Virus record (IMG/VR): IMGVR_UViG_3300025626_000045
Span: 1-42,412 of that record
Source of the DNA: a virus
DNA: 42,412 bases
Reading direction: 5' to 3' (one strand)
Positions 16,016 to 23,635 of the stretch are shown piece by piece. How positions within the stretch are numbered: position 1 is the first letter of the stretch; each line of letters begins with the position of its first letter. The translations under genes and the position numbers were made by a program. The notes beneath the pieces were generated by a model. It had not been told where the DNA came from. It worked only from the letters and a program-made list of their open reading frames with translations, and searched no databases.

Positions 16016-17035
16016 ATGGAAGATTACACAATTGTAGAAAAGTATCAACACACAAAGAAGAATAGCACTATTGCTATAAGACCCTACTTTAATCCTGATA
16101 AGGAAAATATGGGTCTTGAGCATTATGGTTTATCATTACATGATGGAGTGTTTCATCAAGAGTCTTTAGCTTGTTTAGAAATGAATGGGGTAAAAAGGTA
16201 TATTACTGGATTAAATGAATTTGATCCTAAAGTAAAAATGTTACCACCTAAAGAAAAGAAAAAAAAGATTGAAGAAATTAGACAGGTTGTTTCAGAGCTT
16301 GAGGCAGAATTAGCTGCTAATGTTGTTGATCCTTCTGATAAAGATTTTTGGAATAAGCTAACTGTAATGAAACCTGATAATTCTAAATTCTGGGATAAGA
16401 TTTCATTAAGATGTGGAAACGATCCAGTTTTTTTAGATTCTGAAGTAGATCCTTATGATAAGATTAAGCTATATGCTATAAGAGCAGGAGGATTTTCTAT
16501 TGTTGCTAGTTCATTAAAGGATGCTAAGAAATCACAAAATAATCCTAAATTTTATTTAGATACTGTTGAAGAAACACTTACAACAAGGACTGAGCTTACT
16601 AAGTTAAAAAATAAAGCTCTATCAGCACTACAAAATCTATATGATGGCAACCCTACAAAATTAATGTATGTAGCTAAAGTAGCTGATGTTGACAGTGTAC
16701 AGTATACTAAAAATACTCCTAATGATATAATGTATGAAAATATGGATGCATACATAAATGGTAATGGAGCTGAGTCAAATAAAAAAAGAGCTGCAAGACA
16801 GTTTTTAGATGTTTCTAGTTTAGAAATGCAAGAGTTAAAAATTAGAGCTTTAATTAAAGACGGACTATACTATAGATTTATAACAACAAAAGCTGGTGGA
16901 TGGATTGAACCTATTGACAGTGGTGTTAGAATGGGTAAAAGACCAGCAGAAGTTTTTGAATTTTTAATGAAGCCTGATAATGAAGAGCAACTTCTTTCAT
17001 TAATGGATAAAGTTGAACCATACTGGAATTCATAA
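16016..17035 (+). CDS. Conserved hypothetical late protein
   Basis: The product is 339 residues and cytosolic in character. It begins MEDYTIVEKYQHTKKNSTIA, has a Lys/Glu-rich helix at about 80-100 (PPKEKKKKIEEIRQVVSELE), a mixed centre, and a C-terminal segment ALIKDGLYYRFITTKAGGW followed by GVRMGKRPAEVFEFLMKP. I think homologues occur at this position in related phages, but no function is known to me. Its place between capsid and connector genes suggests a virion or head-assembly protein. The ATG follows a 117-base gap with two hairpins and is preceded by AAAGG. Confidence 0.72.
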   Translation: MEDYTIVEKYQHTKKNSTIAIRPYFNPDKENMGLEHYGLSLHDGVFHQESLACLEMNGVKRYITGLNEFDPKVKMLPPKEKKKKIEEIRQVVSELEAELAANVVDPSDKDFWNKLTVMKPDNSKFWDKISLRCGNDPVFLDSEVDPYDKIKLYAIRAGGFSIVASSLKDAKKSQNNPKFYLDTVEETLTTRTELTKLKNKALSALQNLYDGNPTKLMYVAKVADVDSVQYTKNTPNDIMYENMDAYINGNGAESNKKRAARQFLDVSSLEMQELKIRALIKDGLYYRFITTKAGGWIEPIDSGVRMGKRPAEVFEFLMKPDNEEQLLSLMDKVEPYWNS

Positions 17036-17047
17036 ATATTATAAATA

Positions 17048-17752
17048 ATGGAAAATAATACACTCTTAATTAAATTAAAGCAAAGGCTTAATAAGCTTGA
17101 TAGCAATGACTATGATAATATTGAGTGTTGGCAGTTTGTTGAAGCTTTTAATAAAGCTCAAATTGAGTGGTGTAGGAGAAACTTACATGGTGGAAACATG
17201 TATAAAGAGGGTGATGAGCTTTCTAAAAAAAGAATAGATGACTTACAACCATTACTTAGAGAGTTAAGCCTAACGGGTGTTGAGTCTGATGACTATTTTG
17301 AATCTGACAATTTTCCAGTTGATACATATTTAGAATTTAAAAAGGTAACTACTAAAGCAAAAGATGATTGCTGTTCTGCTAGATCTATGACAGTTTATTT
17401 AGCTGAAGAAGCTAATGTTTCATTATTATTAAGAGACCCTTTAAAAAATCCAAATTTTGATTGGGGAGAAACATTTTGCACAATGCTAAACAATACTATA
17501 AGGATATATAGAACTAGTAATTTTAATATTGTTAACCCTCTTTTAACTTACTATCAGAAACCTACTTTAATACAAGTTGAGGGATGCGTTGATCCTTATA
17601 CAGGTAATATTAGTTTAGTAAATGTAAATTGTGAATTTAAAGATGATTTAGTAGAAGTTATGTTAGATGATACAGCTGCTTTAATTGCTGGAGATATAGA
17701 AAATATATATCAACAGCAAAGAGGTACTCAAGCAGGAGAAAGAAATAATTAA
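17048..17752 (+). CDS. Probable head-tail connector/adaptor protein
   Basis: The product is 234 residues. The N-terminal helices (LIKLKQRLNKLDSNDYDNIE...FVEAFNKAQIEWCRR) and the C-terminal segment LLTYYQKPTLIQVEGC then EFKDDLVEVMLDDTAALIAG and DIENIYQQQR recall the adaptor-type proteins that dock to the portal, where the final helix ('L-DE-A--I-GDIE---') is typical. In crAss-like phages several such ring proteins build the collar. A precise ring number cannot be assigned. It lies 12 bases after the preceding gene and is followed by the Dps-like gene. Confidence 0.6.
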   Translation: MENNTLLIKLKQRLNKLDSNDYDNIECWQFVEAFNKAQIEWCRRNLHGGNMYKEGDELSKKRIDDLQPLLRELSLTGVESDDYFESDNFPVDTYLEFKKVTTKAKDDCCSARSMTVYLAEEANVSLLLRDPLKNPNFDWGETFCTMLNNTIRIYRTSNFNIVNPLLTYYQKPTLIQVEGCVDPYTGNISLVNVNCEFKDDLVEVMLDDTAALIAGDIENIYQQQRGTQAGERNN

Positions 17753-17759
17753 ATTAATA

Positions 17760-18215
17760 ATGGAAAATTTAAAATACAGACCTTTAAGAATAAAGGGTGA
17801 AAAAGAATCAAAAGGAATTGCAAGACCTGCTGATAAACTGCATGCAGAAACTGCTGAATTAGTAATGGAAATTATGAATGCTGCAACTAGCTTTCATAAA
17901 CTACATTTAAGTGTCACTGGAGAAGGCTCATATGCGCAACACATGGCATTGAATGATTTATATGAAGCGTTACCTGAATTAGCTGATACTATAGCAGAAG
18001 GTATGCAAGGTGCTTGTGAAGTAATATTAAACTATCCAGACAAAGCTCCTGTAACTCTTTCGGGTGTTAATGGTGCAATACAATATATTAGAAATATGAT
18101 AGAAGAAATTAATGAACTTCAAAGTATTATGCCTTATTCTGAAATAGTTAATAATTTAGATTTAATTAAAGACGTTTTTAACACAGCTAAATACAAGTTA
18201 ATTTTCTTATCTTAA
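17760..18215 (+). CDS. Dps/ferritin-like protein with complete ferroxidase ligand set
   Basis: Ferritin-like Dps proteins bind and oxidise iron and may protect DNA. This 151-residue protein shows the Dps signature: HLSVTGEGSYAQHMALNDLY then LADTIAE, comparable with 'HWNVKG---F--LH----LY--L---D-IAE' in Dps. His49, His61, Asp76 and Glu80 stand at spacings of 12, 15 and 4, identical to the ferroxidase ligands of Listeria-type Dps. The N-terminal helix (LHAETAELVMEIMNAATSFH) and C-terminal helices (IRNMIEEINELQS, LIKDVFNTAKYKLIF) complete a four-helix bundle. It lies inside the virion gene cluster, ahead of an intergenic promoter. A purely structural role with vestigial ligands is the main alternative. 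Confidence 0.8.
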   Translation: MENLKYRPLRIKGEKESKGIARPADKLHAETAELVMEIMNAATSFHKLHLSVTGEGSYAQHMALNDLYEALPELADTIAEGMQGACEVILNYPDKAPVTLSGVNGAIQYIRNMIEEINELQSIMPYSEIVNNLDLIKDVFNTAKYKLIFLS

Positions 18216-18234
18216 TAGGAATAATTAAATAATA

Positions 18235-18246
18235 TTTGTATATTAT
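18235..18246 (+). promoter_or_regulatory. Candidate late promoter, exact TTTGTATATTAT element (copy 1)
   Basis: The 12-mer TTTGTATATTAT lies in the gap after the Dps-like gene, 93 bases before the ATG at 18340. The identical sequence occurs at 19907 and 28521, each time in a gap directly upstream of a virion gene. Confidence 0.6.
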
Positions 18247-18339
18247 TATAGTAACATATAAGTTACAAACAGAGTAAACTGTTAAAATCATTATTTATAA
18301 CCGGTGAGGGTAATGGTCTTCACATAAATATTAATAAAT
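18247..18339 (+). promoter_or_regulatory. Long untranslated leader with small hairpin
   Basis: The leader between the candidate promoter and the ATG is unusually long for this genome. It contains GTGAGG (18304-18309) able to pair with CTTCAC (18318-18323), with one G-T pair, plus two short repeats around ACATATAAGTTAC. It may set mRNA stability or translation of the very large-output virion gene that follows. No riboswitch class is recognised. Confidence 0.35.
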
Positions 18340-19830
18340 ATGGCTTATTTTAATCATGCGTTTAACAAAACGTTTATTGCAGATAGCACGCTGGATACAG
18401 CTGGTACTGCAACAAGTGCGCTTACTGCCGGCCAAGTGGCTCTAGTAAGTGATCAAACTTGGGCATCAGTAGCATTACCTGGAGCACCTGCTGCAGGATC
18501 ACTTGCTTATGTAGTTCAAGGATCATTTTACACTAAAGATACTATTGGGAATAACCCAGGTAACGGAGGGTACAAAGAATCTGTAAAATCTAAAGGTATT
18601 AACCCAAGATACATTACAAGATTATGGCAAGCAAATTGCCTTACTGCATCTCAAGCAACAGCTAGTCTTTCATTGGCTTCTGATTGTGCACCATGTGGTA
18701 AAACACAATTTATGAGAATTGATGTAAAGGGATCTCCTGCATTAAGATTCTTAAATCACAATGCATATGTAATTGCTGACTCAGCTAATGTATGTTGTAT
18801 TGATGGACAAGACTTTATTGATCCTACAGTAGTTGTAGGTGCTATGTCTGAAATGGCTCTTGCAGATCCTTTAATTAAACCATTTGTTGCTGAAGGTAAC
18901 TTAATGGGTGTTGAGACTGCAACTCTATCTGGTGGTGTAGGTTATTCTGTTACTACTGGAGCTGCTAGTGCTACTACTACTGTTTCTCCTGCTGGAGGGA
19001 CTGGAGCTGCAATTAACATTTTAACTGTAAGTGGAACTGGAGTAATTTTAACATTTAGTTTTGCTTCTGCTGGTAAAGGTTATGCTGTTGGTGATGTATT
19101 AACTGTTGTTCAATCAGGTTCTACAACTGATGCTACTTTGACTGTTACTGCTGTAACTGCTGGTGGTGTAATTACTAATTCAACTACTGCTGCTGGTGTA
19201 GTGACGCAAGGTGTATACACTATTGCTCAAGCACAAGGTAAAGCTGCATCTGGAAACTATGTTCCTTCTACTGATCCTAATGGAGCTGTTAAAGTAACTG
19301 CTACAGTTGAATTTGTAGGAGCTTATGTTGACACAGTATTTGGCAACTGTTCTTTTGATACGAGAGATCATTATAATGCGGAACCTGTTGAGATTATTGT
19401 TTCTCAATTAGATGAAACTGGTAATCCATGTAATGACTGTGGTGTTGCTACAAGAACTCCAGGTTCAATGCAACAAACTCAAGGTGAAGAAGTAATTAGA
19501 GAGTTAATTATGTCTGAAAGATACCGTCAATCTCCTTATAACCAAGGAAATGCTGATAGTGCAAGGTTTAGAGAAATTGAAATGTCTGATGAGTTATTAT
19601 CTGCTGTAGATAGAACAGCTACTTATAAAGCTTATTATATTCAGCACTCTGTACCTAGATTTAATAATCCATCTGGAGTTTTTGATAATGATCAGTACAT
19701 ATATAAGATTTATGTAAAATGTTCTGATGCTGCTGCTCAAACTCAAGTTGAGAAGTTAATGAATGCTTTATCTGCATGGGCAACTTCAACAGGTAATGCT
19801 GTTCCAGTTGAAGTAAATGCTTATTGGTAG
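18340..19830 (+). CDS. Virion structural protein with inserted Gly/Thr-rich beta domain
   Basis: The 496-residue product has a conserved-looking frame (N-terminal MAYFNHAFNKTFIADSTLDT; C-terminal IYVKCSDAAAQTQVEKLMNA and VEVNAYW) interrupted at about residues 200-290 by a low-complexity beta module (GGVGYSVTTGAASATTTVSP ... GKGYAVGDVLTVVQSGS). Modules of this kind ('G-GY--G-----------G-GYAVGDVLTV') are exchangeable insertions in phage tail and head proteins. Own promoter and strong terminator suggest high, separately controlled expression, as expected for an auxiliary capsid or head-fibre protein in crAss-like phages; a tube or sheath role is less likely for a podovirus. Several Cys pairs (CAPC, CC, CNDC) are present. 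Confidence 0.7.
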   Translation: MAYFNHAFNKTFIADSTLDTAGTATSALTAGQVALVSDQTWASVALPGAPAAGSLAYVVQGSFYTKDTIGNNPGNGGYKESVKSKGINPRYITRLWQANCLTASQATASLSLASDCAPCGKTQFMRIDVKGSPALRFLNHNAYVIADSANVCCIDGQDFIDPTVVVGAMSEMALADPLIKPFVAEGNLMGVETATLSGGVGYSVTTGAASATTTVSPAGGTGAAINILTVSGTGVILTFSFASAGKGYAVGDVLTVVQSGSTTDATLTVTAVTAGGVITNSTTAAGVVTQGVYTIAQAQGKAASGNYVPSTDPNGAVKVTATVEFVGAYVDTVFGNCSFDTRDHYNAEPVEIIVSQLDETGNPCNDCGVATRTPGSMQQTQGEEVIRELIMSERYRQSPYNQGNADSARFREIEMSDELLSAVDRTATYKAYYIQHSVPRFNNPSGVFDNDQYIYKIYVKCSDAAAQTQVEKLMNALSAWATSTGNAVPVEVNAYW

Positions 19831-19856
19831 TATTTACATTATATAGTTTTTATATT

Positions 19857-19886
19857 AGAGCAGAAGGTAAATCTTCTGCTCTTTTT
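19857..19886 (+). terminator. Strong intrinsic terminator
   Basis: A perfect ten-base-pair stem, AGAGCAGAAG (19857-19866) with CTTCTGCTCT (19873-19882), has the loop GTAAAT and runs into TTTTT. It lies 27 bases after the stop of the 496-residue virion protein. Confidence 0.95.
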
Positions 19887-19906
19887 ATTTTATATTCTAT
19901 TTAATT

Positions 19907-19918
19907 TTTGTATATTAT
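19907..19918 (+). promoter_or_regulatory. Candidate late promoter, exact TTTGTATATTAT element (copy 2)
   Basis: The 12-mer lies 21 bases downstream of the terminator T run and 26 bases before the ATG at 19944. It is preceded by two more T, as in the copy at 28521. Confidence 0.65.
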
Positions 19919-19943
19919 CTATATAGCAAAAGCAATATAGAAT

Positions 19944-20519
19944 ATGGCCAGTAAACATATATTAAGTTTAGAAATACCTACAGTTTCAAACTGTGATCTA
20001 TTATGTATTAAAGATACAAGTCAATACAGCAGTGAGCTTGCCGTTGACTGTGAGGAGTTATTGATTACTCTTCCTGGGTTTAGTGTACCTGTTCTTATAG
20101 ATGTAGATAAAAGTTTTGACATGTGTTTAACAGCATGTACACTATCATTACAAAAAGAAAATTGCGGTACAGTTCAAGATAAGATTCCTGATGGAATATA
20201 TATTATAAAGTATAGCGTTTCACCAAATTCTAAAGTATATGTAGAGTATAATCATTTAAGAGTTACAAGACTTTTAACAACTTATTATGAAGTACTGTGC
20301 GATTTAGAAGTTCAAGCCTGCCAGCCTAATTCAGAGAAGCAAGCATTACTTGCTGAGATGAGTTATATAAAAACTATTATTGACGCTGCTATTGCAAATG
20401 TAGAATATTGTCAATCATCAGCACACGGTATGCAATTATATAACTATGCAAAAACAAGATTAAATAAAATATCATGTCCATCAGGTAACTGTGGATCAAG
20501 TTCAACATATTTAGTATAA
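19944..20519 (+). CDS. Cysteine-rich conserved virion-region protein
   Basis: The 191-residue product begins MASKHILSLEIPTVSNCDLL, has a beta-rich N-terminal half ending in IPDGIYIIKYSVSPNSKVYV, and a helical C-terminal half (EKQALLAEMSYIKTIIDAAI). Nine or more cysteines are spread through it. I believe proteins of this layout accompany fibre genes in other Bacteroidota phages, perhaps as tail or collar adaptors, but no activity is known. It starts a block behind its own candidate promoter, followed by a small zinc-finger-like protein. Confidence 0.68.
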   Translation: MASKHILSLEIPTVSNCDLLCIKDTSQYSSELAVDCEELLITLPGFSVPVLIDVDKSFDMCLTACTLSLQKENCGTVQDKIPDGIYIIKYSVSPNSKVYVEYNHLRVTRLLTTYYEVLCDLEVQACQPNSEKQALLAEMSYIKTIIDAAIANVEYCQSSAHGMQLYNYAKTRLNKISCPSGNCGSSSTYLV

Positions 20520-20529
20520 ACCAAATATT

Positions 20530-20697
20530 ATGTCAAACTGTGCATATTGCAATAAAAAATTTACATGTGGGTGTCAAAAAGTTTCATTAGGTAATGGAGT
20601 AGTAATTTGTAAAGCATGTAAAACCAAGAATAATAATCTAAATCAAAATTTAGCAAAACAAAAAATAAAAGATTTAGTAAATAGACAACATGGCTAA
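20530..20697 (+). CDS. Small Cys-cluster protein (55 aa)
   Basis: The frame runs from ATG at 20530 to TAA at 20695-20697 and is too short for many gene callers. The product, starting MSNCAYCNKKFTCGCQKVSL, carries C4-x2-C7, C13-x-C15 and C27-x2-C30, a probable zinc knuckle or ribbon, then a polar helix (LAKQKIKDLVNRQ). It overlaps the next gene by eight bases, supporting coupled translation. Function unknown; a virion-adaptor or assembly helper is possible because it is sandwiched between fibre-region genes. Confidence 0.72.
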   Translation: MSNCAYCNKKFTCGCQKVSLGNGVVICKACKTKNNNLNQNLAKQKIKDLVNRQHG

Positions 20698-21232
20698 AGC
20701 AATAAGATCATATTCTAATGAAGAACAAGTAAAAGAATTAGCTCTACTTAAAAGAATTAAGGTAGAGCAAACTTTTGCTCAACAAGTATATATAAACTTT
20801 CAGTCTGTTAGATTTGGGATAGGATCTTGCTGTTATACAGATATAGAACAAGCTGTATTACGAAAGAATATATGTGATTGGCAAAATGCAGCAAGTTTTA
20901 AAGTTGTTGTTGCTACAGATACAGCTGGTGTATTTGTTGAACCTTTGGCAAAAGTTAACTTAAAAGCAAGCGTAAGTTGTCCAGAGACACCTACTAGTGT
21001 TTGTACAATTTTAGACTTAGAGGATATTATAGCTGATACAGGAACTTACTCACAATGTTTTGAGCAAGCATCAGATACTTGGACTATAACGCATAATTTA
21101 GGATCATATCCTTCTGTTACTGTAGTAGACAGTGCAAATACAGTTGTAGTAGGTAATGTGGATTATGTAAATTCACAGCAATTAGTTGTAACATTTAATG
21201 CATCATTCTCAGGATGTGCATTTTTAAATTAA
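20690..21232 (+). CDS. Tail/fibre-associated protein with C-terminal beta module
   Basis: The product is 180 residues. The N-terminal part is helical (NEEQVKELALLKRIKVEQTF). The C-terminal 50 residues (DTWTITHNLGSYPSVTVVDS then VVVGNVDYVNSQQLVVTF and ending SGCAFLN) follow a common phage module, 'W-I-HNLG--PSV-VVD------G-V-Y----L-V-F----SG-A-LN', known from tail fibres and adaptor proteins. The next gene ends with a related module (TWTVAHGLGTRDVMVQVYE), so the two products may interact or share an evolutionary source. Likely a fibre adaptor or short tail fibre. Confidence 0.72.
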   Translation: MAKAIRSYSNEEQVKELALLKRIKVEQTFAQQVYINFQSVRFGIGSCCYTDIEQAVLRKNICDWQNAASFKVVVATDTAGVFVEPLAKVNLKASVSCPETPTSVCTILDLEDIIADTGTYSQCFEQASDTWTITHNLGSYPSVTVVDSANTVVVGNVDYVNSQQLVVTFNASFSGCAFLN

Positions 21233-21254
21233 TAATAAGTAAAATATAAAGGTA

Positions 21255-23171
21255 ATGGCAGTAAGATATTTAACTGGTCTAAATGTATCCGGAAACATAA
21301 ATTTAAACAGCAATCAATTACAGAATGTAGTTATTCAACCTCTTGGTGCTGATCCTTCGGGAATTGCAGGTAAAATATATTATAACTCTGGTACTAATAA
21401 ACTTAGGCTGTACGATGGTACAAATTGGGTAGATTTATCAACAGGTTCAAGTTCAAATACTACATATGATTTATCAGGTATTGGTTCAACAAATGGAACA
21501 GCAGGTGTAAGACTTGCAGGATCAGATGCAACTAATGATGATGTATTAATTGTAGGAGCAGGTACAGTAGGAGTAACAAGAAGTGGTAATACACTTACAG
21601 TTACAGGTACTGACTCAGCAGCTGGTACAGTAACTAGTGTATCTGGTGGAACTGGTATAACAATTACAGGTTCTGCATCTGTAACGCCAACTGTTAATAT
21701 TGACTATACTGGAACAGATAATATTATACTAGCAGCATCTGACGGAACAGCTATAACATTAGTAGCAACTGATAAAATTTTATTTAATGATGCTACAGAT
21801 AATAGTGCTAAATTTGCAAATTTATCTCAAGTAGCAACTTATATTAATGCAGGTGCAGGTACTGTAACAAGTGTAGACGGATCTGGTGGAAGTACTGGAT
21901 TGACATTAACTGGTGGAGCTATAACAACAAGTGGTACATTAACTTTAGGTGGAACACTAGCAACAGGTTCTGGTGGTACTGGTTTAACAAGTTATACAAC
22001 AGGAGATATATTATATGCTTCTAATAGTACAACACTAGCTAAATTACCTATTGGTTCAACAGGACAAGTATTAAAAGTAGCATCAGGAATACCATCATGG
22101 GCAGCAGATACAAACACCGGTCTTACAAGTGTTGGTATTACTGAAACTGGCAATGCTCTTTCAATTACTAATTCACCTCTTACATCAAATGGAAACATTA
22201 ATATTGCTGGTGCAGGTACTGCCTCACAAGTAATTTTAGGTAACTTAACATTAGCTACTTTACCTGTAGATACCACATACACATTACCTGTTTCAGCAGG
22301 TACTGCTAACTCAGCTATTATAACTTTAGACGCAAGTACAGGAACTGATAGTACAGTTACTTTTAATGGTACTACAAATGAAATTCAAGTTACAGAATCG
22401 GTTGGTAACAACGGAAGTATTACTATTGGATTACCTGATGATGTAACTATTACTTCTGATTTAATAGTTGGTGATAACCTTACACTTACTGGTGGTAATT
22501 TAGATGTAACAGGAACAGGATCATTTACAGGGGAAGTAACAGTCCCAACTGCAACAGCAAATACTAGTGCTATAAATTTAGCTCAAGCAAATTTACTTAT
22601 TGCAGGAGTAGGTATTTTCCAAGGATCATATAATGCCTCAACAAACTCTCCAGTTTTATCTGGTACAAGTAACGTAGCTCTTAATTTAGGAGATTACTTT
22701 GTAGTATCAGTTGCAGGAAATAACGGAGGATATTTCCCAAACTTAGAACCTGGTGATTTTATATTTGCAAATGCAGATATATCTGCATCATCAAGTCCAG
22801 CAGTTTCAGCATATACAGTTGTACAGGCGGATGCTAACATTGCAGGTGAAGGTGCTTCAGATGGTGCTACTCAAAAAGGTGTAGCTGGTTTTGATTCGGC
22901 TAACTTTGATGTAAGTGTAAATGGTTGGGTTCAGTTGAGTAGCAACCTTAGTTTTGCAGGTACATATCCATCAACTACAACAAATACTTGGACTGTTGCT
23001 CATGGTTTAGGTACAAGAGATGTAATGGTACAAGTATATGAAATATCAACTGGTGATACAGTTTATGTTGATGTAACAAGAGCAGCAACTTCACCGTTTG
23101 CTTTAGCATTATCTACATCAACAAGTCAAGCTGCTAACACATTAAGGGTATTAGTAACTAAAGTAGGATAA
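21255..23171 (+). CDS. Tail fibre protein, repetitive Gly/Thr/Ser-rich
   Basis: The product is 638 residues and is a long trimeric-fibre type. The N-terminus MAVRYLTGLNVSGNINLNSN resembles that of the large fibre at 23636 (MAIRFLNSQSIDGELTV), probably the anchoring end. Next comes a recurrent fibre motif (AGKIYYNSGTNKLRLYDGTN then WVDLS), then hundreds of residues of Gly/Thr/Ser-rich beta repeats (VTSVSGGTGITITGSA, GSGGTGLTSYTTGDILYASN). The C-terminal domain (NTWTVAHGLGTRDVMVQVYE ... LRVLVTKVG) is a receptor-facing or trimerising beta module. Host binding is the expected role. Confidence 0.85.
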   Translation: MAVRYLTGLNVSGNINLNSNQLQNVVIQPLGADPSGIAGKIYYNSGTNKLRLYDGTNWVDLSTGSSSNTTYDLSGIGSTNGTAGVRLAGSDATNDDVLIVGAGTVGVTRSGNTLTVTGTDSAAGTVTSVSGGTGITITGSASVTPTVNIDYTGTDNIILAASDGTAITLVATDKILFNDATDNSAKFANLSQVATYINAGAGTVTSVDGSGGSTGLTLTGGAITTSGTLTLGGTLATGSGGTGLTSYTTGDILYASNSTTLAKLPIGSTGQVLKVASGIPSWAADTNTGLTSVGITETGNALSITNSPLTSNGNINIAGAGTASQVILGNLTLATLPVDTTYTLPVSAGTANSAIITLDASTGTDSTVTFNGTTNEIQVTESVGNNGSITIGLPDDVTITSDLIVGDNLTLTGGNLDVTGTGSFTGEVTVPTATANTSAINLAQANLLIAGVGIFQGSYNASTNSPVLSGTSNVALNLGDYFVVSVAGNNGGYFPNLEPGDFIFANADISASSSPAVSAYTVVQADANIAGEGASDGATQKGVAGFDSANFDVSVNGWVQLSSNLSFAGTYPSTTTNTWTVAHGLGTRDVMVQVYEISTGDTVYVDVTRAATSPFALALSTSTSQAANTLRVLVTKVG

Positions 23172-23236
23172 TAATATAACTAAAGTATGATAATTTTTAA
23201 TATGTTTTTATACCTTTAAAATTAAAATATAAAATT

Positions 23237-23599
23237 ATGGCAACAGTTTTTAACTGGGATTGCAAGACAGTAGATGCATACCCATTAGTAGGAGAAGATT
23301 CAGATGTAGTATACAACGTACACTGGATAGTAACGGGTGTATCAGACCAACTAGACCCACAGGGTAATCCCTATCAGGCTAGGAGTATTGGTACTCAGGC
23401 GTTAAGCACGGATGACATTACAGACTTTATTCCCTTTGAGGACTTGACAAACGAAATTGTTGTTGAGTGGACTAAGGGTGCAATGGGGGAGTTTGATGTT
23501 ACTTCTGTAGAGAACGGTATACAGAATAGTATTGATCTTCAAATAACTCCAGTATCAGTGACACTTACTGTGGGTGGAGAACCAGAGGAGGAGATATAA
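23237..23599 (+). CDS. Small structural protein, GC-richer than its neighbours
   Basis: The product is 120 residues: MATVFNWDCKTVDAYPLVGE, then VVYNVHWIVTGVSDQLDPQG, and further on a TEEIVVEW-like strand (LTNEIVVEWTKGAMGE) and VTLTVGG. From memory this 'MA--F-W------------V---HW-V-----------GT------F--F-DLT---V--W' layout recurs in small tail-region proteins of marine and cyanophages. Sampled lines of the gene show roughly 40-50 percent GC against 25-40 percent in sampled neighbours, and codons such as CCC, AGG and GCG are frequent, hinting at recent acquisition. It lies between two fibre genes and may be a fibre adaptor. Confidence 0.72.
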   Translation: MATVFNWDCKTVDAYPLVGEDSDVVYNVHWIVTGVSDQLDPQGNPYQARSIGTQALSTDDITDFIPFEDLTNEIVVEWTKGAMGEFDVTSVENGIQNSIDLQITPVSVTLTVGGEPEEEI

Positions 23600-23635
23600 T
23601 ACCAACCTATAAAATATAATACAATTTAATACCCT

